Under the pieces are notes generated by a model, which ran no database searches, was not told where the DNA came from, and worked only from the letters and a program-made list of their open reading frames with translations. A stretch of DNA of 64,000 nt from Halolamina litorea (GTDB lineage Archaea > Halobacteriota > Halobacteria > Halobacteriales > Haloferacaceae), in contig NZ_JANHGR010000001.1 in assembly GCF_026616205.1 (NCBI RefSeq), positions 2,037,881-2,101,880 of the forward strand. Reading direction: 5' to 3'. How positions within the stretch are numbered: the first letter of the stretch is position 1; each line of letters begins with the position of its first letter. Below are positions 17,899 through 25,311 of this stretch, piece after piece. The position numbers and the translations under genes were made by a program.

Positions 17899-19164
17899 GT
17901 GCTCTCCGCGGACACCCGACAGCGACTCCTCGTCGCCGTCGCCGCCGCCACGCGCTTCGGCTCGGGGGTGCTCCTCGGGACGGGGCTGGCGTTCTACCTC
18001 GGCCGGGACGACGCCTCGGCGCTGGTCGTGGGGCTCGTCACGACCGCGTACTTCCTCGGGATGACCGTTTTCTCGCCGTTCTGGGGCGCCGTCGCCGACG
18101 TGACCGGGCGTCGCCGCGCGGTGCTCGTGGCGACCGGGCTGGGAGCGACGCTCGCGCTCGCCCCGCTGTTCCTGTTCTCGGGCGTCTGGGTTCCCATCCT
18201 CTCCCGCGGGCTCTACGCCGTCTTCGCCGTCGGGTTCGCGCCGGTGATGCTCGGCGTCGTCTCCGCGCGCGGCGGCGACGAGGGCCGTGGGCGCTCGCTC
18301 GGCTTCTTCAACGCCGCGCGGGCCACCGGCTTCACCGGCGGCCAGCTCGCGGTCGGCCTGCTGCTCGGCATGCTCGCGCCGGAGTGGATGTACGCCGTCA
18401 TCGTCGCCGGCAGCCTCCTCTCGACGCTCGTCGTCGCCTTTCTCGACGACAGCGCGGCACCCAAGCCCGACAGCCAGCCCACCGTTCACGAACTGCTCGC
18501 GGAGGTCCGGCGGCGCCTGATCCCGGCCGTCGACGACAGGGACCACCTGCGCCGTAACGGCCTCTGGATGCTCTACGTCGCGCTCGCGTTCCGCAACGCG
18601 ACGGTGATGGGGCTGTTCGGGCTGATGCCGGTCTACCTCCCCGAAACGCTCGGAATCTCGGAGTTCGCGATGGGGGCGCTGCTGGCTATCAACCCCGCGG
18701 GCCAGACCGTGTTCATGCTCCTGTTCGGCCGCATCGCCGACGCGTGGGGCCGCAAGCCGCTGGTCGTCGTCGGCATCGCCGGATCGGGGCTGTTCGCGCT
18801 CGTCGCCGCCGCCGCGACGCTGTTCGCCGGCCCCCTCCGACTCGTCGTCGCCGCGCTCTCGTTCGTGATCATCGCCGCCGCCTACTCGGCGATGACGACG
18901 GGCGCGCTGGCGTTCATCGGCGACGTGGCGCCCGAGTCCCGGGAGTCCGAACTGATGGGGTTACGTTCGACCGCCAAGGGCGTCGGCGGCGTGTTCGGGC
19001 CGGTCCTGATCGGCGGCCTCGTCGCCCTCGTCGGCTACCCGACGGCGTTCGCGGTCGGCTCCTCGATGGCGTTCATCGCCGCCGGACTGGCGGGCTGGAA
19101 GCTGGTCGAGAGCCGTGAGGGCGTAGTGTTCCCGGGGCGAGGAGCCGTTCCGGGGGACGACTGA
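17899..19164 (+). CDS. MFS transporter
   Basis: A 421-residue major facilitator with 12 predicted helices in two halves joined by a cytoplasmic loop (about 190-225). The loop 2-3 motif reads GAVADVTGRRR (about 71-81) and its repeat in the second half GRIADAWGRK (about 275-284), both MFS signatures. The start is GTG at 17899, near the first helix. The arrangement of motif A in both halves is typical of drug:proton antiporters, but the substrate cannot be assigned. The gene is divergent from the D-2-hydroxyacid dehydrogenase. Confidence 0.88.
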   Translation: MLSADTRQRLLVAVAAATRFGSGVLLGTGLAFYLGRDDASALVVGLVTTAYFLGMTVFSPFWGAVADVTGRRRAVLVATGLGATLALAPLFLFSGVWVPILSRGLYAVFAVGFAPVMLGVVSARGGDEGRGRSLGFFNAARATGFTGGQLAVGLLLGMLAPEWMYAVIVAGSLLSTLVVAFLDDSAAPKPDSQPTVHELLAEVRRRLIPAVDDRDHLRRNGLWMLYVALAFRNATVMGLFGLMPVYLPETLGISEFAMGALLAINPAGQTVFMLLFGRIADAWGRKPLVVVGIAGSGLFALVAAAATLFAGPLRLVVAALSFVIIAAAYSAMTTGALAFIGDVAPESRESELMGLRSTAKGVGGVFGPVLIGGLVALVGYPTAFAVGSSMAFIAAGLAGWKLVESREGVVFPGRGAVPGDD

Positions 19165-19207
19165 TCGGTCCGGCGCCGTTCGGCCGGACTGGACGACTGA
19201 TCGGTCC
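19155..19207 (+). repeat. 17-bp direct repeat spanning the MFS stop codon
   Basis: GGACGACTGATCGGTCC occurs at 19155-19171 and again at 19191-19207, offset by exactly 36 bases. The first copy contains the TGA stop of the MFS gene. This looks like a short local duplication of the 3' end. Confidence 0.8.
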
Positions 19208-19275
19208 TCACACCCACAGAGCTACGAGAGTCGTCAACGCGCACCATTATCCCCCCGCCGCTCGAACCCCGGGGC

Positions 19276-20253
19276 ATGACCGAGATGCAGTACACCCGGC
19301 TCGGCGCGACCGGGCTGGAGGTCTCACGGCTCTGTCTTGGCTGTATGAACTTCGGCTCCGGCTCGGAGTGGATGATGAACGACCGCGGCGAGAGCATCGA
19401 CCTGCTCCACGAGGCGATGGACGCCGGGATCAACTTCCTCGACACCGCGAACGTCTACTCCACCGGCGAGAGCGAGGAGATCGTCGGCGAAGCCATCCAG
19501 TCCCGGAACCGAGACGAACTGGTCGTGGCGACGAAAGTGCGCGGCGAGATGCACGAGGGGCCCAACGGCTCGGGGCTCTCCCGCAAACACATCCTCGATC
19601 AGGTGGAGGCCAGCCTCGACCGGCTGGGGACCGACTACATCGACCTCTACCAGATTCACCGCTGGGACGACGACACGCCCATCGAGGAGACCCTCGCCGC
19701 GCTCGACCACCTCGTCGAGACCGGGCGAGTGCGCTACATCGGCGCCTCGACGATGTCGGCCTACCAGTTCACGAAGGCGCTGTACACCTCCGACATCGAG
19801 GACTACAGCCGCTTCACCTGCATGCAGCCGGAGTACTCCGCGGCCGCGCGCCACGAGGAGGCGAACCTCCTGCCGGTCTGTGAGGGCGAGGACGTCGGCG
19901 TCATCCCGTGGTCGCCGCTCGCGGGCGGGTTCCTTACCGGGAAGTACGAGCGCGACGCCGACGCCCCCGAGGGCTCCCGCGGCGCCGCGAGCGAGCACGT
20001 CGAGCGGAAGTTCACCGAGGCGAACTGGGAGGTGCTCGACGAGGTCCGGGCCGTCGCCGACGATCACGACGCCACGCCCGCGCAGGTGAGTCTCGCGTGG
20101 CTGCTGGCACAGGACGCCGTGACGGCGCCGATCATCGGCCCCAAGAACAGCGAGCAGTTGCAGGACAACCTCGGCGCGCTCGACCTCGACCTGAGCGACG
20201 ACGAGGTCGAACGCATCGCGGCACCGAAGACGCCGCGCTGGCCGGCGGAGTAG
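19276..20253 (+). CDS. Aldo/keto reductase
   Basis: A 325-residue NADPH-dependent oxidoreductase of the AKR superfamily with a TIM barrel. The catalytic tetrad is visible: Asp and Tyr in FLDTANVYSTGESEE (about residues 54-68), Lys in VATKVRGEM, and His in LYQIHRWDDD. The cofactor-binding end shows IPWSPLAGGFLTGKY and IIGPKNSEQLQDNLGAL. The overall layout is close to the general-stress AKR11/YajO-like branch. It is monocistronic and leaderless. The physiological aldehyde or ketone is unknown. Confidence 0.92.
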   Translation: MTEMQYTRLGATGLEVSRLCLGCMNFGSGSEWMMNDRGESIDLLHEAMDAGINFLDTANVYSTGESEEIVGEAIQSRNRDELVVATKVRGEMHEGPNGSGLSRKHILDQVEASLDRLGTDYIDLYQIHRWDDDTPIEETLAALDHLVETGRVRYIGASTMSAYQFTKALYTSDIEDYSRFTCMQPEYSAAARHEEANLLPVCEGEDVGVIPWSPLAGGFLTGKYERDADAPEGSRGAASEHVERKFTEANWEVLDEVRAVADDHDATPAQVSLAWLLAQDAVTAPIIGPKNSEQLQDNLGALDLDLSDDEVERIAAPKTPRWPAE

Positions 20254-20310
20254 CCGGGACCGTCCGTGGTGGACGGACCGTCTTCGGCGTGAAAAGAGAC
20301 GAACCCCCGT

Positions 20311-21156
20311 TCAGGGCTCGGAGACACCCTCGTCGGTGATGAGGGAGTCGATCAGTTCCACCGGCGTCGCGTCGTAGGCGGGGTTCTCGATCTCGACGCC
20401 CTCGACCGGTTCGCGCATGACCTCGCTGCCCGGGCGGAACTCGTTCTCGAAGCGGAAGTCGTCGATCACCTTCGTCGAGGAGCCGACAACGGTGACCGGC
20501 ACGCCCTCCCGAGCGGCGACGGCAGCGATGGGGTAGGTGCCGATGCGGTTGTAGAGCGTGTCCTCGACGATGCAGTCCATCCCGACGATCACTCGATCCA
20601 CGTCCTCCATCACGTAGCCGGCGGCGCTGTCGACCAGCAGGTGTGGCTCGACGCGGTCGATACCGGCGAGCGTGCGGGCGGTCTTCCGGCCGAGGTAGCG
20701 CGGGCGGGCCTCGGTGACGTAGGCGGTGAGGTGACAGCCCTCCGCGCAGGAGGCCTCGACGGCCTCCAGCACGGTCGAGGAGTAGTCGTGGGTCAGGATC
20801 GTCTCGCCGTCCTCGAAGGTGTCGGCGGCGTGGGCGGCCGCGCGGCGCTTGCCCGACTCGACGCGGGTGACGGCGTCCTCGATGGCGCCTTCGAGCAGCG
20901 ACTTCGCCTCCTCGGGGGTGTCGGCCTCGCCGGCGACGGCGTCGACGATACTGCGCATCGCGGTGTGCAGCGAGGCGTGGGAGGGGTTCGCCCGCCGGAG
21001 CGCGCCGGCGTTGTGTTCGAGGTCCCGGTCGAACGTCTCCGCCGAGACGTACTCCCGGTCGAGCAGTTCCCGGAGCGCCGTCGCGGCCTTCACGGCGACC
21101 GCCGAGGAGGAGTGACTCCGCATCTCCCGGATCTCGGCGACCGTCTCGTCGATCAT
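20311..21156 (-). CDS. eIF2B alpha/beta/delta-type protein lacking the R15P isomerase cysteine
   Basis: A 281-residue protein of the eIF2B/ribose-1,5-bisphosphate isomerase/MtnA superfamily. An N-terminal helical region (1-110) is followed by a Rossmann-like domain with ILTHDYSSTVLEAVE, VTEARPRYLGRKTA, VGMDCIVEDTLYNRIGTYP. In archaeal ribose-1,5-bisphosphate isomerases the residue after ILTH is the catalytic Cys; here it is Asp, while the catalytic Asp of the GxDxI motif is kept. That favours an eIF2B-like regulatory role over the AMP-pathway isomerase. The ATG at 21154-21156 is preferred over a start 28 codons upstream, which adds no family sequence. Confidence 0.75.
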   Translation of the reverse strand: MIDETVAEIREMRSHSSSAVAVKAATALRELLDREYVSAETFDRDLEHNAGALRRANPSHASLHTAMRSIVDAVAGEADTPEEAKSLLEGAIEDAVTRVESGKRRAAAHAADTFEDGETILTHDYSSTVLEAVEASCAEGCHLTAYVTEARPRYLGRKTARTLAGIDRVEPHLLVDSAAGYVMEDVDRVIVGMDCIVEDTLYNRIGTYPIAAVAAREGVPVTVVGSSTKVIDDFRFENEFRPGSEVMREPVEGVEIENPAYDATPVELIDSLITDEGVSEP

Positions 21157-21267
21157 GCTCACGGCGTGGGTCGCTCTCCCGATAGGTGTTGCTACTCGGA
21201 CGCTCCGGGCCGCGTCGGCGACGCCGCCGCCGAAAGCCACGTGACCCTCGCGGCCCTATATCGGATC

Positions 21268-21666
21268 ATGTCCTACCCCGTCACCTACTACTGCCCGCGC
21301 TGTGGGGCGGTCCACGAACTCCAGCGCGACGGCTACCTCGCGGACAAGACAGTCACCCCCTACCCGCTCGAGGGCTGGAACTACGTCGACCCCGACGACG
21401 AGTTCGAGGAGGTCGACGGCGTCGACGGGGTCCGGATCGTCTGTGGCGACGAGGACCTGCTGCTCTCCGGCGACGATCTCCCCGAGGCTGCGGAAGCACC
21501 TGATTCGGGCTGTGGCGAGCCGTTCTACCTCTCGTTCGTGAAGTTCGAGGACGGCGTCGAGGTCGAGCCCCGACAGGAGGGCGACCGCGTGACCATCGGT
21601 GTCGGCCCGAGTCGGCCGCGGGGGCCGGACCAGCCCAGCGGGCCGGCGGGGCCACACGGCGACTGA
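21268..21666 (+). CDS. Zinc-binding protein of unknown function, 132 aa
   Basis: A 132-residue acidic protein with CPRCG near the N terminus (residues 9-13), a further CG in IVCGDEDLL and SGCGEPFYLSFVKFEDG; the four cysteine-containing elements could form one split zinc site. The C terminus (about 110-132) is Pro/Gly-rich. I recognise the pattern as haloarchaeal but cannot name a function. The ATG at 21268 follows a CCTATATCGG TATA-like element closely (21255-21264), so expression must begin slightly downstream or use another element. It is divergent from the eIF2B-type gene. Confidence 0.65.
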   Translation: MSYPVTYYCPRCGAVHELQRDGYLADKTVTPYPLEGWNYVDPDDEFEEVDGVDGVRIVCGDEDLLLSGDDLPEAAEAPDSGCGEPFYLSFVKFEDGVEVEPRQEGDRVTIGVGPSRPRGPDQPSGPAGPHGD

Positions 21667-21675
21667 GCGCGGCGC

Positions 21676-21882
21676 TTACTCGCCGTACTCCCCCTGCATC
21701 CACGCGTAGACCGTCGGGTGGCTGAGGAGGTACGCGACTGGCAGGAGGAACATGAGCAGGGTGCCGGCGACGACCACCTGCGTATACGGATCGGGCGGGC
21801 TGGCGACCGCCGCGAGCGGGAACGCGACGACGATCGTCGCGACCGCGATACTGACGAATCGGAACAGCCGCGATTCGAGCAT
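21676..21882 (-). CDS. Small membrane protein, 68 aa
   Basis: A 68-residue protein with two predicted helices, about residues 8-28 (FVSIAVATIVVAFPLAAVA) and 36-53 (VVVAGTLLMFLLPVAYLL), joined by a short Pro/Asp loop, and a soluble tail YAWMQGEYGE. It lies 31 bases upstream of the rtcB stop on the same strand's downstream side, so it follows rtcB and may be co-transcribed with it. No function is known to me. The codon use and acidic tail are like the neighbours. Confidence 0.6.
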   Translation of the reverse strand: MLESRLFRFVSIAVATIVVAFPLAAVASPPDPYTQVVVAGTLLMFLLPVAYLLSHPTVYAWMQGEYGE

Positions 21883-21913
21883 ACCGCCCGTAGCGCCCGT
21901 CCCGGCCTGAAGC

Positions 21914-23371
21914 TTACCCCTTGATGTTGCAGACCGGGAACGTCCGCGCGACCTTGTCGCCGATGCCGAGCGCGTCGCTCACCGCGACGACCTCGTCCAC
22001 GTCCTTGTAGACGCCGGGGGCCTCCTCGGCGACGGTCGCCCCGGAGTTGGCTTTGACGTAGATGTGGTCCTGTTCGGCGAGGTCGTCCTGCACGTCGCCG
22101 CCCCAGAACTCCTGTTTGGCCTGCGTGCGGGACATCAGCCGGCCCGCGCCGTGGGCCGTCGAGCCGAACGTCTCCGAGAGGGAGCGCTCGCCGCCCTTCA
22201 GCACGTAGCTGCCGGCGCCCATCGACCCCGGGATGATCACCGGCTGACCCACGTCGCGGTAGGCGTCGGGCACTTCCTCACGGCCGGGCGGGAACGCCCG
22301 CGTGGCGCCCTTCCGGTGGACGAACAGTTCCCGATCCTCGCCCTCGACCTCGTGGGTCTCGCGCTTGGCGATGTTGTGGGCCACGTCGTAGAGCAGTTCC
22401 ACGTCCTCGCTCTCGACGCCGTCGAACACGTCGGCGAGGGTCTCGCGGGTTCGGTGGGTGATCAGTTGTCGGTTCACCCACGCGAAGTTGACCGCGGCGC
22501 ACATCGCGCCGTAGTACTCTTCGGCCAGTTCCGAGCCGGCGGGGGCCGCCGCGAGGTCCTTGTCGGGCAGTTCCTCCAGCAGGTCGCCGTGCTGTTGCTC
22601 GATCTTCCGGACGTAGTCCGAACAGATCTGGTGGCCCAGCCCGCGGCTGCCACAGTGGATCAGGACGACGATCTGGCCTTCTTCGAGCCCGTAGGCGTCG
22701 GCGACGCCGTCGTCGAACGTGTCGGTGACGCGCTGGACTTCGAGGAAGTGGTTACCCGAGCCGAGACTGCCCATCTGGTTCATCCCGCGGTCCTTGGCCT
22801 TCTTCGAGACGAACTCGGGCTTGGCGTCGTGTCGGCAGCCCTCGTCCTCACAGTGGGCGAGGTCGGCCTCGGTCGCGTAGCCCTCCTCGACGGCCCACTC
22901 GACGCCCCGCTCCATCGCCCCCTCGACGGCGTCGCGGCTGCCGTTGACGACGCCGCCGCCGCCGAGTCCCGAGGGGACGGCGTCGAACAGCGCCTCGACC
23001 AGTTCCTCCTCGCGGCCACGCACGTCCTCGTACGTGAGCGGAGTTCGGAGCATTCGGACACCGCAGTTGATGTCGAAGCCGACCGCGCCGGGGGAGATAC
23101 AGCCCTCCTCGGCGTCGATGGCGCCGACGCCGCCGACGGGGAAGCCGTAGCCCTGGTGGGCGTCGGGCATCGCCAGCGCGTACTTGGTCATCCCCGGGAG
23201 GTGGGCGGCGTTTTTCAGCTGTTGGAGGCTGTCGTCCTCGCCGATGTCGTCGAGCAGGGCTTCGCTGGCGAGCACGCGGCCGGGGACCCTCATCCCGCCC
23301 TCGCGGGGGATCTCCCAGACGTGCTCCCGGACGCGTTCGAGCGTGACGCCGTCGAACTCCCTCGTGGTCAT
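21914..23371 (-). CDS. rtcB: RtcB RNA-splicing ligase
   Basis: A 485-residue 3'-phosphate/5'-OH RNA ligase that joins tRNA exons after intron removal, using GTP and Mn(II). Metal and GTP residues are intact: GFDINCGVRML (about residues 98-108), SLGSGNHFLEVQ (about 205-216), LIHCGSRGLGHQ (about 239-250), and the guanylylated His in FGSTAHGAGRLMSR (about 407-420). There is no intein. The gene precedes a small membrane gene on the same strand; its partner archease is 1.5 kb away at 24883. The ATG at 23369-23371 gives MTTREFDGV, typical for haloarchaeal RtcB. Confidence 0.96.
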   Translation of the reverse strand: MTTREFDGVTLERVREHVWEIPREGGMRVPGRVLASEALLDDIGEDDSLQQLKNAAHLPGMTKYALAMPDAHQGYGFPVGGVGAIDAEEGCISPGAVGFDINCGVRMLRTPLTYEDVRGREEELVEALFDAVPSGLGGGGVVNGSRDAVEGAMERGVEWAVEEGYATEADLAHCEDEGCRHDAKPEFVSKKAKDRGMNQMGSLGSGNHFLEVQRVTDTFDDGVADAYGLEEGQIVVLIHCGSRGLGHQICSDYVRKIEQQHGDLLEELPDKDLAAAPAGSELAEEYYGAMCAAVNFAWVNRQLITHRTRETLADVFDGVESEDVELLYDVAHNIAKRETHEVEGEDRELFVHRKGATRAFPPGREEVPDAYRDVGQPVIIPGSMGAGSYVLKGGERSLSETFGSTAHGAGRLMSRTQAKQEFWGGDVQDDLAEQDHIYVKANSGATVAEEAPGVYKDVDEVVAVSDALGIGDKVARTFPVCNIKG

Positions 23372-23415
23372 ACCCGTGGGTGCGTCCCCGAGAGGAAAGA
23401 CCGTTCCGTCCCGCG

Positions 23416-24534
23416 TCAGTCCGCACTCGGCGCCGCCCCGCCGCTCCACTCGTCGTGGCGTTCGGTGCCGAACCGATCGGCGAGCCGTCGATCCAGCGAG
23501 TACGCGCCCCCGCCGGTGATCACCAGCATCGACACCAGCCCGAACAGCGAGATGTGGGCGAGTACGGGGTCGTCGGGCAGGCCGAACAGCGTCGTCGTGA
23601 ACATGGCGATGGCGACCCCACAGCCGGCGCGGGTAAACAGCCCCAGCGCGAGCGCGACGCCGAGTGCGGCCTCCGTCAGCCCGGCGCCGACGACCCACAG
23701 TTCGGGGGAGACGGGCACCACCGCCGTCAGGTCGTACTTCGTGACGACGCCAAGCGCCTGGCCCGGCATGAGCAGCTTCTGGACGACGCCGAGGTAGACG
23801 AAGGAGACACCCAGACCGACGCGGACGACCACCGGCACCAGCCCGTCCCGCGCCGCCAACGCCTTGCCGACGGGGGCGAGCGTCTCCCGAACCGGGTCGA
23901 CGCGGCGGTACACCGTCCCGTCGGCGTCGGCGAGCCGGGAGAACACGTGGTCGGCGCTCGGCCGGCCGCCGCCGAGCAGCATGATCGCGACGAACCCCGG
24001 CACGTACTCGAACGCCAGCAGCAACAGCGCCGGCGAGAGCGCCAGTCCGACGAGGTAGCCTGCGAGCCCGGCCGCTGCCGAGATGCGGGTGGCGAAGCCG
24101 AAGACGAGCAGGAAGCCGACGGCGATGCCGAACAGCCGGACTGCGGGGCCGGGAACTCCGAGCACGTCGGCGGTCGCCGCCGGCGAGAAGAGGTAGCCGG
24201 TGAACCCCGCACCGACCATCGGCAGTCCGATCGCCAGTCGGGCCAGCCACGGTAGCAGGTCGTCGTAGCTCCGGAGCGTCCCGCGGAGCACCGCGAGGTC
24301 GATCCGGAGGGGACGGAGCCGGAGCCAGCCCAGCACGGCGACGGCGACGCCGATACCGCCGCCGGAGAGCAGCGCGAGCGCGAGGGGGTCGCCGGCCACC
24401 GCTCCGAGCAGCTCCGCCAGCCGCTCCCTCCCTTCGCCGGGGGTGACGTACCGGACGTGGGCGGACACCTGCCCCGGGATGACGGCGAGAAGAACTGCCA
24501 ACCCGAGCGCCCTCGGACCGAAGTGACGCGTCAT
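23416..24534 (-). CDS. DoxX-like polytopic membrane protein
   Basis: A 372-residue membrane protein with a cleavable-type signal (LGLAVLLAVIPGQVSA, about residues 9-24) followed by an exposed VRYVTPGEGRE segment and about eight helices. The second half (about 215-365) has the DoxX/SURF4-like pattern: a helix with VVVRVGLGVSFVYLGVVQKL, a middle acidic/aromatic loop and a final GGGAYSLDRRLADRFG. DoxX proteins are subunits of quinol-coupled enzymes in some archaea, but most are uncharacterised. The start MTRHFGPRA at 24532-24534 places the signal at the N terminus; the longer frame overlaps the next gene's promoter. Confidence 0.7.
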   Translation of the reverse strand: MTRHFGPRALGLAVLLAVIPGQVSAHVRYVTPGEGRERLAELLGAVAGDPLALALLSGGGIGVAVAVLGWLRLRPLRIDLAVLRGTLRSYDDLLPWLARLAIGLPMVGAGFTGYLFSPAATADVLGVPGPAVRLFGIAVGFLLVFGFATRISAAAGLAGYLVGLALSPALLLLAFEYVPGFVAIMLLGGGRPSADHVFSRLADADGTVYRRVDPVRETLAPVGKALAARDGLVPVVVRVGLGVSFVYLGVVQKLLMPGQALGVVTKYDLTAVVPVSPELWVVGAGLTEAALGVALALGLFTRAGCGVAIAMFTTTLFGLPDDPVLAHISLFGLVSMLVITGGGAYSLDRRLADRFGTERHDEWSGGAAPSAD

Positions 24535-24613
24535 GTGCCCCCTCCGATGGGCTGACCCAAAAAAGGTCGTTCGTGCCGCCAAGGCTATGCCGGCGCCGGC
24601 CACACGCGAACCC

Positions 24614-24823
24614 ATGCCGACCGCGAGACGGTGTCCCGACTGTGGCGTCACGATGGAGACGGCGAAACTGCGGACCTCCGATGGCTTCGAACTCTACCTC
24701 GTCACCGACGAGCCCAAGAAGGGTATCCTCGGCAGCCTCGGGGTGAAGGAGAAGACCAAGCCGACGACGTACGTCTGTCCGGAGTGTGGGCTGCTCCGGC
24801 AGTACGTGGACCTCGAGGACTGA
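24614..24823 (+). CDS. Small zinc-ribbon protein, 69 aa
   Basis: A 69-residue protein with CPDCG at residues 7-11 and CPECG near 57-61, forming one zinc ribbon around a beta hairpin with GFELYLVTDE and TKPTTYVCPECG. The Lys-rich loop KKGILGSLGVKEKTK is in the middle. Similar stand-alone ribbons in haloarchaea are annotated only as nucleic-acid-binding or hypothetical. It is divergent from the DoxX-like gene with an 80-base spacer, and convergent with the archease gene. Confidence 0.72.
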   Translation: MPTARRCPDCGVTMETAKLRTSDGFELYLVTDEPKKGILGSLGVKEKTKPTTYVCPECGLLRQYVDLED

Positions 24824-24882
24824 CGGCAGCAGACTCCTTCAGCCGTTGGACAGAGCCCCGCCCGGTCGCGGGCCGTGATCGC

Positions 24883-25311
24883 TTACACGTCGAACACGAC
24901 GTACGCCTCCCACCCGCCGTCGACTGACTCCAACCGCATCTCGGAGTAGGTGACGGCCTTCACCTCGCGGGCGACGACCGCCGAGAGCGCCACGCCCCGG
25001 TAGCTGGCGTCGACGACCCACGCGCCGCCGTCCCCGTCGACGGTCGCAGCGTTGTCCACGGGAAGCACCGCCGCCACGTCCCGTTCGTAGATGAGTTGGT
25101 CCAGGTAGTCGTACAGCGCCGCCTCCGGGCCCTCGCTCTCGACCCGGAGTTCGTGGCGCGCGCCACCGGCCGGGTCGTCGGGGGCGGGCCACTCCTCGCA
25201 CATCGCCGACGTGAGCCCGTCGGCGACGGCCGCGAACACCTCGCCCAGCGTGTTGCCGGTCGCGGCCACCGCCACGTCGGCGGTGTGCTCGCGGAGTTCG
25301 AACGAGCCCAT
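24883..25311 (-). CDS. Archease, RtcB activator
   Basis: A 142-residue archease, which speeds RtcB guanylylation and widens its nucleotide use. The N-terminal FELREHTADVAVAATGNTLG carries the conserved His-Thr-Ala-Asp; the middle LYDYLDQLIYERD and the KAVTYSEMRLE element supply the remaining metal-site region. The length is standard. The ATG at 25309-25311 overlaps the stop of the DUF502-type gene as TGATG, so archease is translated downstream of that gene rather than with rtcB. The RtcB gene is on the same strand 1.5 kb further on. Confidence 0.92.
   Translation of the reverse strand: MGSFELREHTADVAVAATGNTLGEVFAAVADGLTSAMCEEWPAPDDPAGGARHELRVESEGPEAALYDYLDQLIYERDVAAVLPVDNAATVDGDGGAWVVDASYRGVALSAVVAREVKAVTYSEMRLESVDGGWEAYVVFDV

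Noticed and set aside
19276..20253. Aldo/keto reductase as a potassium-channel beta subunit homologue
   Set aside because: The catalytic tetrad is complete and no channel gene is near, so an enzyme is the better call.
22064..23797. 577-codon plus-strand open frame opposite rtcB
   Set aside because: It is antisense to the well-conserved RtcB with no domain of its own.
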